From assembly GCA_017859745.1 (NCBI GenBank), contig JAFMML010000035.1, forward strand, positions 1 to 32,067: a stretch of 32,067 nt of DNA, given 5' to 3'. How positions within the stretch are numbered: position 1 is the stretch's first letter; every line of letters begins with the position of its first letter. This DNA is from Planctomycetota bacterium. GTDB lineage: Bacteria > Planctomycetota > Phycisphaerae > Phycisphaerales > SM1A02. Position numbers and translations under genes: made by a program. The notes beneath the pieces were generated by a model that did not search any database, was not told where the DNA came from, and was given only the letters and a program-made list of their open reading frames with translations. This document shows, in pieces, positions 6,440 to 13,776 of the stretch.

Positions 6440-7963
6440 TCAAGCGCCGGACGGATCGTCGATCGATCGGTCGGGATCCGAGCGTTCCACGCGAACCTCC
6501 AGGCCACCGTCGGCCAACTGCACCCGCAATGCGGCGCCGGCGAGCGTTCGCCCGGCGGATCGCACCACCGACCCGGAGTCGTCGGTGACGATCGCGAATC
6601 CGCGGGACAGGACCTCGGCGGGCCCCACACTCCTCAGGCGCCGCGTGGCCTGTTCGACCTGGCCTCGGGATCGGTCGAGGCGACGACTCGCGGCCGCATG
6701 GAGACGCCGCTCCAGCGAACGGACCGTCTCCGGACGAGGCCTTCGCCTCAGGATCGCTGCGGTCAGGCGCGAACGGATCCGCGGCAGCTCGACGCGCTCG
6801 TCGCGAAGGCGGCGTTCGATCGCCCCCCGCAGTCGCCTGCGAAGCGACTCGATGCCTCGCCGCCGCTCGGCCAGGCGATCCGCGGGCCGCCGCAGGAACT
6901 CGTGCCTTCTGGCGAGATCGAGACGCATGCGGGCTTCGGAGATCACGTTGGCCGCGGCCCGCGACAGGCGACCGCGATCTCGAGCGAGGGCGCGGGCAAG
7001 TTCCCGCCGATCCGGCAGCAGGTGGGTGATCGCCTGCGTCGGCGTCGAGGCGCGATGGTCGGCGACGAGCTCGACGATGGTGGTGTCGGACTCGTGCCCG
7101 ATGGCGGCGACGAGCGGGATCCGGCAGTCGTGCGCGGCGTCGGCGACCACTCGTTCGTTGAACGCCCAGAGGTCCTCGAGGCTCCCCCCTCCCCGGGTCA
7201 CGAGGATCGCGTCGATCCCCAGTCGCCCGGCTGCCGCATCGAGACCTCGAATCGCCCGTGCGACCTGCTCCGCCGCGCCGTCGCCCTGCACGAGCACCGG
7301 CACCACGAGGAGATCCGTCGTCGGCATGCGGTCCCGCGCGGTGCGCAGGCAGTCGGCGAGGGCCGCACTCCCCGCCCCGGTCACGATCGCGATGCGACCC
7401 GGGTGCCGCGGCGTCGGCCGCTTGCGCTGGGCATCGAAGTAGCCCTCCTCGCGGAGTTCGGCGACCAGCGCCCGAAACCTCGCCTCGAGCGCGCCGAGCC
7501 CCACCGGTTCGATCGACTTGGCATAGAGCTGGGTGCGACCCTGCTTGGCGTAGTGGCCCACCTGTCCCCACACCTCGACCGAGTCGCCGTCGCGGGGGAT
7601 CTCCTCGAGCTTGCGAAGGTCCGAGTGCCACATCGCGCAGGAGATCACCGCCTCCTCGTCCTTCAGCGAGAAGTAGAGGTGTCGGCCGGGTCGGGCGTTG
7701 CTGACCTCGCCGACGACCCGGACCCGTGCCGGCACGCCCTTGGACAGGGCCTCGCCGATCAGGTTCGACAACGCGGTGACCGAAAGCGGCCGATCGTCGG
7801 AGGTGCCGGCCGAACGTGCCGGCTCCGGTGGCTGCGAGCCCCCGCCGCCGTTCGCATCGACCGGCGGCGGATCGCCGAGGCCGCTGAAGAGATCTCCGAA
7901 GGCGTCGTCGGAGCCGGAATCGCCGCCGCGGGCCTTCTTCGGATCGAAGGGTCGTCGTGCCAC
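6440..7963 (-). CDS. xseA: Exodeoxyribonuclease VII large subunit
   Basis: The catalytic subunit of exonuclease VII, 507 residues from a GTG start. After a 58-residue N-terminal extension comes the OB-fold DNA-binding domain (about 59-149; VGEVSNARPGRHLYFSLKDEEAVISCAMW), then the nuclease domain with IAIVTGAGSAALAD, the family signature RGGGSLEDLWAFNERVV (about 257) and AAIGHESDTTIVELVADHRASTPTQA (about 288), then a long Arg-rich coiled coil. The extension (KKARGGDSGSDDAFGDLFSGLG, then a Gly/Pro linker) is unusual, since most family members begin at the OB fold. The GTG at 7963 is preferred because upstream codons run through the recG promoter and no ATG sits near the OB fold. It is divergent from recG across 38 bases. 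Confidence 0.95.
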   Translation of the reverse strand: MARRPFDPKKARGGDSGSDDAFGDLFSGLGDPPPVDANGGGGSQPPEPARSAGTSDDRPLSVTALSNLIGEALSKGVPARVRVVGEVSNARPGRHLYFSLKDEEAVISCAMWHSDLRKLEEIPRDGDSVEVWGQVGHYAKQGRTQLYAKSIEPVGLGALEARFRALVAELREEGYFDAQRKRPTPRHPGRIAIVTGAGSAALADCLRTARDRMPTTDLLVVPVLVQGDGAAEQVARAIRGLDAAAGRLGIDAILVTRGGGSLEDLWAFNERVVADAAHDCRIPLVAAIGHESDTTIVELVADHRASTPTQAITHLLPDRRELARALARDRGRLSRAAANVISEARMRLDLARRHEFLRRPADRLAERRRGIESLRRRLRGAIERRLRDERVELPRIRSRLTAAILRRRPRPETVRSLERRLHAAASRRLDRSRGQVEQATRRLRSVGPAEVLSRGFAIVTDDSGSVVRSAGRTLAGAALRVQLADGGLEVRVERSDPDRSIDDPSGA

Positions 7964-7968
7964 GGGCG

Positions 7969-7994
7969 TATCGTACGGACCGGCCCCGGGGCCG
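7969..7994. promoter_or_regulatory. Overlapping divergent -10 elements and palindrome between xseA and recG
   Basis: On the minus strand TACGAT (7970-7975) lies 6 bases before the xseA GTG. On the plus strand TATCGT (7969-7974) lies 27 bases before the recG ATG. The two hexamers share five base pairs, so polymerase could probably serve only one gene at a time. A perfect palindrome CGGCCCCGGGGCCG (7981-7994) follows in the recG leader. Elements are seen directly; promoter use is inferred. Confidence 0.45.
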
Positions 7995-8001
7995 CCTTGC
8001 G

Positions 8002-10107
8002 ATGACGGACTCACCTCTCTCGATCTCGACGCCGCTTGCCGACGTCGCCGCGATTCCCGCCGGCGGCCGGGACGGCCTCGCGGCACTGCGACTCCGGACC
8101 GTCGGCGACCTTGTGCGCCACCTGCCGCTGCGTCACGAGCGAGAAGAGGCCGAGTCGCCGATCGAGGAGGCTCGCGAACTCGTCGAGCGAGATGGCCAGG
8201 CCAACCTCTCCCTGCGGGGCACGGTGAGCCGCGTGCAGTTGCGTCGAGGTCGCACCTCCCGGGTCGAGGTGGTCGTCGAGGACCACAGCGGATCCGCCCT
8301 GCTGACCTTCTTCAACATGCCGTGGCTCGCCCGACGAATCCATCCCGGGCAGGTCGGGATCGCCGAGGGCCGCGGCAAGTTGCACGGTCCGGTGCTGCAG
8401 CTGGCGAATCCGAAGTGGACGCCGATCGACGAGGAGGTCCCCACCGCCGCCCGCGAAGGTCGAATCCGCCCGATCTATCCCGCCCGCGAGGACCTTCCAT
8501 CGAACCGCATCGAGCAGGCGGTCGAGACGGTCCTCGATGCGGCGCTTCCGCAGATTCCCGAGACGCTTCCGCAGTCCTACCGCGACGCCCACGACCTGAT
8601 GCCGCTGGCGGAGTGCTACCGGGCGATGCATCGACCCGCCGACCTCGAGGAGCCGCGACGCGCCCGGCGGCGTCTCGCCTTGGAGGAGCTGCTGGTCATG
8701 CAGCTCGCCGTCGCGATGCGGCGTCACCGCTGGCGCCACACCGTCTCCGCGCCGACGCTGCCGTCGCCACCCGAGATCGACCGACGCATCCGAGAGCGGA
8801 TGCCCTTCGCCTACACGCCAGGCCAGAACGCCGCCGTCGCGGAGATCACCGCCGATCTCGCCGGGACCGTGCCCATGAACCGCCTGCTGCAGGGCGACGT
8901 CGGCTCCGGCAAGACCGCGGTCGCGCTGCACGCGATGCTGCTTGCCGCCGCCGCGGGCCGCCAGGCGATCCTGATGGCGCCGACGGAACTGCTCGCCGAG
9001 CAGCATCACCGGGTGATGCAGCGACTGTTGGCGCAAAGCGACGTCGAGATCTCGCTGCTCGTGGGCGGCCTCCCCGCGGCGATCCGCCGCAGTCGCCTCG
9101 AGCGCCTCGCCGCCGGCGACATCGACCTCGTCGTCGGCACCCACGCCCTGCTCTCCGAGGGCGTCGCCTTCGGGAATCTCGGCCTCGTCGTCATCGACGA
9201 ACAACACCGATTCGGCGTCTCGCAGCGCAAGGTTCTGCGGGAGCATCGTGGTGCCGACGGCACCCGGCCCCATGTGCTGGTGATGACCGCGACGCCGATT
9301 CCCCGCACGCTGTCGCTGACCCTGCTTGGAGATCTCGACGTCACCACGATTCCCGATCGTCCGCCGGGACGAAGCCTGCCCGCGACCCGAGTGGTCGGGC
9401 CCCGGCAGCGCGAGGAGGTCTTCGCCTATCTCCGCACCCGCATCGAGAGCGGCGAGCAGTGCTACGTCGTGGTACCCGCGATCGAAGAGGGCGACGCGGG
9501 CCTTGCGGCGGTCTCGACCGAGCTCGACCGTCTTCGCGACGGCGCCTTTCGAGGTCTCGTCGTCGAGGGTCTGCACGGCCGCATGGCCACGGAGGAGCGG
9601 GAGGCGATCATGGAGCGGTTTCGCGCCGGCGAGATCCACGCCATCGTGGCCACCGTGGTCATCGAGGTCGGGGTCGACGTGCCCAACGCGACCGTGATGG
9701 CGATCGAGCACGCCGAGCGCTTCGGACTCGCGCAGCTGCACCAGTTGCGGGGCCGGGTCGCCCGCAGCGAGCGTCGCGGGCTGTGCGTCTGCATCGCCGA
9801 CGCCACCACCCCCGATGCCGAGGCCCGCATGGAGGCGATCGCCTCGACCGACGACGGATTCCGCATCGCCGAGCTCGATCTCGAGATCCGCGGCCCCGGC
9901 GAGCTGTTCGGCGCGCGGCAGTCGGGCCTGGCCCCGCTGCGGGTCGCCGATCTTCGGACCGATCTCGACCTGCTTGCAGCGGCCCGGCGCGACGCCCGCG
10001 CGTGGATCGAGCGAAGTCCCGACCTCGCCGAACCGGAGGAAGCCGCCCTTCGCCGCAAGGTCATGACCCTCTACGGCGACGTGCTGGGACTCGTCGAGGT
10101 GGCGTGA
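8002..10107 (+). CDS. recG: ATP-dependent DNA helicase RecG
   Basis: A 701-residue monomeric superfamily-2 helicase that reverses stalled replication forks and branch-migrates Holliday junctions. Visible in order: the wedge/OB domain (SLRGTVSRVQLRRGRTSRVEVVVEDHSGSALLTFFNMPWLARRIHPG), the RecG linker LPQSYRDAHDLMPLAECYRAMHRPA, Walker A GDVGSGKTAVA (about 298), the DEQHRFGVSQR box (about 399), MTATPIPRTLSLTLLGDLD (about 428), then the C-terminal lobe with GLHGRMATEEREAIMERFRAGE, ATVVIEVGVDVPNATVM and QLHQLRGRVARSERRG. Length and motifs are those of a complete enzyme. The ATG at 8002 has no Shine-Dalgarno site. The plus-strand reading frame 3' of it is separate from the following lipoprotein gene. 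Confidence 0.97.
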   Translation: MTDSPLSISTPLADVAAIPAGGRDGLAALRLRTVGDLVRHLPLRHEREEAESPIEEARELVERDGQANLSLRGTVSRVQLRRGRTSRVEVVVEDHSGSALLTFFNMPWLARRIHPGQVGIAEGRGKLHGPVLQLANPKWTPIDEEVPTAAREGRIRPIYPAREDLPSNRIEQAVETVLDAALPQIPETLPQSYRDAHDLMPLAECYRAMHRPADLEEPRRARRRLALEELLVMQLAVAMRRHRWRHTVSAPTLPSPPEIDRRIRERMPFAYTPGQNAAVAEITADLAGTVPMNRLLQGDVGSGKTAVALHAMLLAAAAGRQAILMAPTELLAEQHHRVMQRLLAQSDVEISLLVGGLPAAIRRSRLERLAAGDIDLVVGTHALLSEGVAFGNLGLVVIDEQHRFGVSQRKVLREHRGADGTRPHVLVMTATPIPRTLSLTLLGDLDVTTIPDRPPGRSLPATRVVGPRQREEVFAYLRTRIESGEQCYVVVPAIEEGDAGLAAVSTELDRLRDGAFRGLVVEGLHGRMATEEREAIMERFRAGEIHAIVATVVIEVGVDVPNATVMAIEHAERFGLAQLHQLRGRVARSERRGLCVCIADATTPDAEARMEAIASTDDGFRIAELDLEIRGPGELFGARQSGLAPLRVADLRTDLDLLAAARRDARAWIERSPDLAEPEEAALRRKVMTLYGDVLGLVEVA

Positions 10108-10229
10108 GGGCCGTGGGCACGGTTGACCTCGCGGAACTCGGGACGTTCAAGTCCGCGAAGAGCAGCGAAGACCCTCGAGCCCCTCGCCGACATCGCGACA
10201 CGCCGCTTCGCCGCTCGTGCCGCTCGCGA

Positions 10230-10235
10230 TACCCT
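10230..10235 (+). promoter_or_regulatory. Candidate -10 hexamer, leaderless lipoprotein gene
   Basis: TACCCT ends 7 bases before the ATG at 10243, which has no Shine-Dalgarno site. Transcription would begin at or next to the A of the start codon. Confidence 0.4.
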
Positions 10236-10242
10236 CCACGAC

Positions 10243-10761
10243 ATGAAGATCCTCTCGACCACCATGCTCGTTCTCGCGGCGACCATGTCGCTCGTTTCGT
10301 GCGCGACCGGCGGCGGCGTCGCGACCTCGACCCGGGATCGCAACATCGCCAACGCTCAGGGATTCCTCGACGATCTTCTGCTGCATGGCGAACCGGACCG
10401 GGCGAAGGCTCGAGTCGCGCCGAACTTCGAATTCAGGTACATGGGCAGGCCCGACGTGCCCGAACTCGCCAGGTTGACCGAACCGTTCGATCGGGAGGCG
10501 TACTTCGGCGAGTTCCTCGCCCTCGTGGCCGACGTGCTGCCCAACGGCATCGTGCTCACGACGACCCACGTGGTCGCGGACGACCGGGCGGTGGCGCTGC
10601 TGATGGACGGCGATGCCGAGGGTCGTTTCGGCGAGTACGACAACCGATACGTCTTCTACTTCGAGTTCGAGAACGGCCTGATCTCGCGCCTCTACGAATA
10701 CAACAGCGATCTGCTCGCGATGCGAAGCCTCTGGGGACATCGACTCGTCGCGCCGGAGTGA
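10243..10761 (+). CDS. NTF2/SnoaL-like lipoprotein
   Basis: A 172-residue protein. The N-terminus MKILSTTMLVLAATMSLVSC is a lipoprotein signal with lipidated Cys20. The mature part resembles the NTF2/SnoaL-like fold: helix NAQGFLDDLLLHGEPDRAKARVAPNFEFRYMG, a second helix REAYFGEFLALVADVLPNG, then strands IVLTTTHVVADDRAVALLMDGDAEG, NRYVFYFEFENGLISRLYEYNSDLLAM. The sequence of short helices, a central tryptophan-poor sheet and the FEFENGLISRLYEY strand is typical of ketosteroid-isomerase-like proteins, many of which bind small molecules without known catalysis. It stands alone, 135 bases after recG, with a -10-like TACCCT 7 bases before the ATG. Substrate unknown. Confidence 0.7.
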   Translation: MKILSTTMLVLAATMSLVSCATGGGVATSTRDRNIANAQGFLDDLLLHGEPDRAKARVAPNFEFRYMGRPDVPELARLTEPFDREAYFGEFLALVADVLPNGIVLTTTHVVADDRAVALLMDGDAEGRFGEYDNRYVFYFEFENGLISRLYEYNSDLLAMRSLWGHRLVAPE

Positions 10762-10958
10762 CCGCGCCGACCGGCGCACCGCTCGGGTCCGATCCTCGAT
10801 TCATCGATCCGACCGTCCCTGACCGAACGAGTCCGAACGTCCCCGGCGGCGGTCGGAGAGGTCGATCTCGACGGACGCCCCCGCGGCCGCTTCAGGGCGG
10901 TTCCGGACGGGATACCGAGTCGCCCGCAATCTTCGCGAATCATCGGTTTTCTTCGACG

Positions 10959-11007
10959 GGAACCCCCACCGACTCGTCATCCTGTAGGGAATCGGTGGGC
11001 GGGTTCC
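10959..11007 (+). promoter_or_regulatory. Long hairpin in the leader of the PEP-CTERM-like gene
   Basis: GGAACCCCCCACCGA-type left arm (10959-10972) pairs with TCGGTGGGCGGGTTCC (10992-11007): 7 plus 7 pairs interrupted only by a small internal bulge, with a 19-base loop. It ends 24 bases before the GGGAG ribosome site at 11032-11036. It could be a 5'-end stabiliser, an attenuator or a protein-binding leader. The rest of the 10762-11042 gap shows nothing I recognise beyond a small GCGCC/GGCGC hairpin right after the lipoprotein gene. Confidence 0.5.
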
Positions 11008-11042
11008 AAGTCGTCCCCGAGCCGTCACCCTGGGAGAACGAC

Positions 11043-11885
11043 ATGACGACCATCACGCCTGCCGCCGAAACGTCCACTCGGCGAGGATCGAACCACCTTC
11101 CTTCTGCTCGCCGCGGAGACCTCGGCCGGCTCCGAGCCCTCAACGCCGCAGCCGTCGCGTCGGTCGCACTCCTGTCGGCGAGCATCGCCGAGGCGGGCGT
11201 CAGCGCTCCGATCACCTGGCAGACCGCCCAGACGATCACCGGCGACTCCGACGTCCAGACCGCCGGCACCCTCGCCTACGCCTACACCTTCGGATCGTCG
11301 ACGGTGAGTGCGACCACCGTCAACGGCGTGAACTTCGCGGCGTTTGGCATCTCCCCCACGCAGTCGCCGGTCACGGTCGGCAACCTGACCCTCAGCGAGT
11401 CCCCCGGCTATCTCAACCGGGCGACGGACCTCGGAGCCTCCGGAGCTCCCTATACCTCGCTGAGTGCCGGCTACCAGTCGCTGCTCGGCGAGGGAGCGTC
11501 GGCCAGCCTCCCCGTCACCATCACGGTGACGCTTGCGGGACTCACGGCGGGTCGTCAGTACAGCCTGCAATGGTGGTCGAGCAACTCGAGCGGGAACACC
11601 CCCTTCGGCGCCGACCTTTCGTCGACCACCGCCTACGATGCGTTCTCGAATCAGGTCACCCTGAGTTCGACTGCCGGTGGGATCGGCCAGTACGTCGTGG
11701 GCACCTTCACCGCGACCGGCTCGATTGAGTTCTTCAACCTCGAGTCGCCATCGGGGTTCACCGCCCCGCTCATGAACGCCCTGCAGTTGCGCGACATCAC
11801 GCCCACCGGAGTCCCCGGCGGCGCCGGCCTTGCCGGCCTCCTCGCGCTCGGCGGCGTTGGCCGGCACCGCCGACGACGGCGCTGA
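11043..11885 (+). CDS. Secreted protein with PEP-CTERM-like C-terminal anchor
   Basis: A 280-residue protein. The N-terminus has a long polar n-region, then a hydrophobic export signal (LNAAAVASVALLSASIAEAG, ending about residue 43). The mature part is a Thr/Ser/Gly-rich beta protein (TWQTAQTITGDSDVQTAGTLAYAYTFGSSTV, VTITVTLAGLTAGRQYSLQWWSSNSSG, YVVGTFTATGSIEFFNLES, MNALQLRDI), likely a sandwich like other extracellular PEP-CTERM proteins. The end, VPGGAGLAGLLALGGVGRHRRRRR, is tripartite: a proline-glycine motif, a hydrophobic span and an arginine cluster, as in PEP-CTERM/exosortase substrates. The PEP itself is replaced by VPGG, a variant frequent in planctomycetes. GGGAG at 11032-11036 fixes the start. 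No exosortase gene is in the window. Confidence 0.75.
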   Translation: MTTITPAAETSTRRGSNHLPSARRGDLGRLRALNAAAVASVALLSASIAEAGVSAPITWQTAQTITGDSDVQTAGTLAYAYTFGSSTVSATTVNGVNFAAFGISPTQSPVTVGNLTLSESPGYLNRATDLGASGAPYTSLSAGYQSLLGEGASASLPVTITVTLAGLTAGRQYSLQWWSSNSSGNTPFGADLSSTTAYDAFSNQVTLSSTAGGIGQYVVGTFTATGSIEFFNLESPSGFTAPLMNALQLRDITPTGVPGGAGLAGLLALGGVGRHRRRRR

Positions 11886-11970
11886 TCGCCCGTCCGCCCC
11901 GCCAGGCCAACGCACCACGAGGGCCACCACGACGGCAACGACGACGGCCGGGGCGAGTTCGGGATGCCCG

Positions 11971-11976
11971 TACCAT
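11971..11976 (+). promoter_or_regulatory. Candidate -10 hexamer, leaderless polX
   Basis: TACCAT ends 6 bases before the polX ATG. The same hexamer precedes the AI-2E permease gene at nearly the same distance. No Shine-Dalgarno sequence is present. Confidence 0.45.
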
Positions 11977-11982
11977 CCCGGC

Positions 11983-13758
11983 ATGCCCGGCATTTCCACC
12001 AACGCGACGATCGCGGCCCTCTTCGAGGAGATGGCCGCCCTGCTCGAACTGACCGGCGCGAACGGCTTCAAGGTGAACGCCGCGGCGAAGGTCGCGCGGG
12101 TCGTCGAGGATCTCGACGGCGATCTCGCGGCTCTCGCGGAGACGCCCGGCGCCCTCGAGAAGATCGACGGCATCGGCAGCGGCAGCGCGAAGCGGATCCG
12201 CGAGTGGCTCGAGACCGGTTCGATCAAGGACCTCGAGAAGCTCCGAAGCGAAGTCCCGCCCGGCCTGCCCGACGTGCTCGCGGTGCCCGGCCTCGGCCCC
12301 AAGACGGTGCGCCTCATGTGGAAGGACGCCGGCGTCGTCGATCTCGCCTCGCTCAAGGCGAAGCTCGCCGACGGTTCTCTGCTTCATCTGCCCCGGATGG
12401 GCGAGAAGACCCTCGCCCGCATCCGCGAGAGCCTCGAGTTCATGGAGAAGTCGGGCGGCCGGGCACGGCTCGGCGACGCGATGCCGGTGGCCCTCGAACT
12501 CGTCGATCTCGTTCGGGGCGTCCCCGGGGTCCAGCGGGTCGAGTACGCAGGCAGCCTGCGCCGCGGCCGCGAGACCATCGGCGACCTCGACGTGCTCGCA
12601 AGCGGCAGCGATCCAGCGGCCCTCGTCGAGGCGTTCCGGACCAATCCCCGGGCGACCTCGGTGCTGCTCGCCGGCGAGACCAAGTGCTCGGTGCGCCTCG
12701 CCAACGGCATGCAGGCGGACCTTCGCGTCGTCGAGGACTCCTGTTTCGGCGCCGCGTGGCTCTACTTCACCGGAAGCAAGGAGCACAACGTGCGGCTTCG
12801 CGAGCGGGCGATCGCACGGAACATGCGCCTCAACGAGTACGGCCTCTTCCCAGACGACGGCGAGGACGCCCCGCCGCAAAGCCGCGGCGTGGCTCCGGTC
12901 GCGGCGAAGACCGAGGAGGAGATCTACAAGGCCCTCGGCCTGCCATGGATTCCGCCCGAACTCCGCGAGGATCGTGGCGAAGTCGACCTCGTGGAGACTC
13001 CACGCCTGATCGAAGTCGGCGACATCCGAAGCGAACTGCACGCCCACACCAGGGCCAGCGACGGCCAGATGACGATCGAGGAGATCGCCAAGGCCGCCCG
13101 CGACCGCGGCTTCCACACGCTGGCCATCACCGACCACTCCAAGTCGAGCGTGCAGGCCAACGGACTCTCGGTCCAACGCCTGCGGGCCCACATCGACGCG
13201 ATTCGAGAAGTCGACGCCAAGATGGCGGACATCCACCTGCTCGCCGGCAGCGAGGTCGACATCCTCGCGGACGGGCGTCTCGACTACGACGACGATCTGC
13301 TCGCCGAACTCGACTGGGTGGTCGCCTCGCCGCACGTCGCCCTCCGGCAGGAGCCGAAGGTCGCGACCGAGCGCCTGCTCGCAGCGGTGCGGCATCCGCT
13401 GGTCCATGTGCTGGGCCATCCCACCGGGCGTCTCATCGGCTCACGCCCCGGCCTGGAGCCCGACATGGAGGCGATCGCGAAGGCCGCTGCCGAGTGCGGC
13501 ACCGCACTGGAGGTCAACGCCAACCACCACCGCCTCGACCTGCGAGATCGGCACGTGCGTCTCGCCCTCGAGGCGGGCTGCTGGATCGCGATCGACTGCG
13601 ACGTGCACGTCGCCGAGCAGTTCGACGAGCTTCGCTACGGCGTCCTGACCGCGCGCCGCGGCGGCCTGACGCCGCAGCGCTGTCTCAACTGCCTCGACTT
13701 GAACGCGTTGGAGGCCTGGCGGACCGCGAAACGCTCCGCCGCGCGGTCGGGCGTCTGA
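11983..13758 (+). CDS. polX: Family X DNA polymerase with PHP exonuclease domain
   Basis: A 591-residue bacterial PolX, a gap-filling repair polymerase with its own 3'-5' exonuclease. Helix-hairpin-helix regions at the N-terminus (ALEKIDGIGSGSAKRIREWL, DVLAVPGLGPKTVRLMW) grip DNA. The palm has GSLRRGRETIGDLDVL (from about 190) with two metal-binding aspartates in DLD, and the third in QADLRVV (about 246). The PHP domain starts at about 351: ELHAHTRASDGQ, AITDHSKS, LAGSEVDIL, VVASPHVALRQ, VLGHPTGRL, EVNANHHRLDL and IDCDVHVAEQF supply the expected His/Asp/Glu metal ligands, so exonuclease activity is likely intact. A TACCAT element ends 6 bases before the ATG. ffh follows after 18 bases. Confidence 0.95.
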   Translation: MPGISTNATIAALFEEMAALLELTGANGFKVNAAAKVARVVEDLDGDLAALAETPGALEKIDGIGSGSAKRIREWLETGSIKDLEKLRSEVPPGLPDVLAVPGLGPKTVRLMWKDAGVVDLASLKAKLADGSLLHLPRMGEKTLARIRESLEFMEKSGGRARLGDAMPVALELVDLVRGVPGVQRVEYAGSLRRGRETIGDLDVLASGSDPAALVEAFRTNPRATSVLLAGETKCSVRLANGMQADLRVVEDSCFGAAWLYFTGSKEHNVRLRERAIARNMRLNEYGLFPDDGEDAPPQSRGVAPVAAKTEEEIYKALGLPWIPPELREDRGEVDLVETPRLIEVGDIRSELHAHTRASDGQMTIEEIAKAARDRGFHTLAITDHSKSSVQANGLSVQRLRAHIDAIREVDAKMADIHLLAGSEVDILADGRLDYDDDLLAELDWVVASPHVALRQEPKVATERLLAAVRHPLVHVLGHPTGRLIGSRPGLEPDMEAIAKAAAECGTALEVNANHHRLDLRDRHVRLALEAGCWIAIDCDVHVAEQFDELRYGVLTARRGGLTPQRCLNCLDLNALEAWRTAKRSAARSGV

Positions 13759-13762
13759 CCGC

Positions 13763-13768
13763 TACGAT
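13763..13768 (+). promoter_or_regulatory. Candidate -10 hexamer, leaderless ffh
   Basis: TACGAT ends 8 bases before the ffh ATG and only 4 bases after the polX stop. It would give ffh its own near-leaderless transcript despite the 18-base intergenic gap. Confidence 0.4.
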
Positions 13769-13776
13769 CCCCGCCC

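Noticed and set aside
10121-10145. TTGACC near 10124 as the -35 of the lipoprotein gene at 10243
   Set aside because: No acceptable -10 lies 16-18 bases downstream; the TACCCT next to the ATG is a better candidate.
7698-11885. A plus-strand open frame of almost 1400 codons spanning xseA, recG and the lipoprotein gene
   Set aside because: Only its last 280 codons (from 11043) look real; the rest is Arg/Pro-rich out-of-frame reading of recG, which is typical in high-GC DNA.
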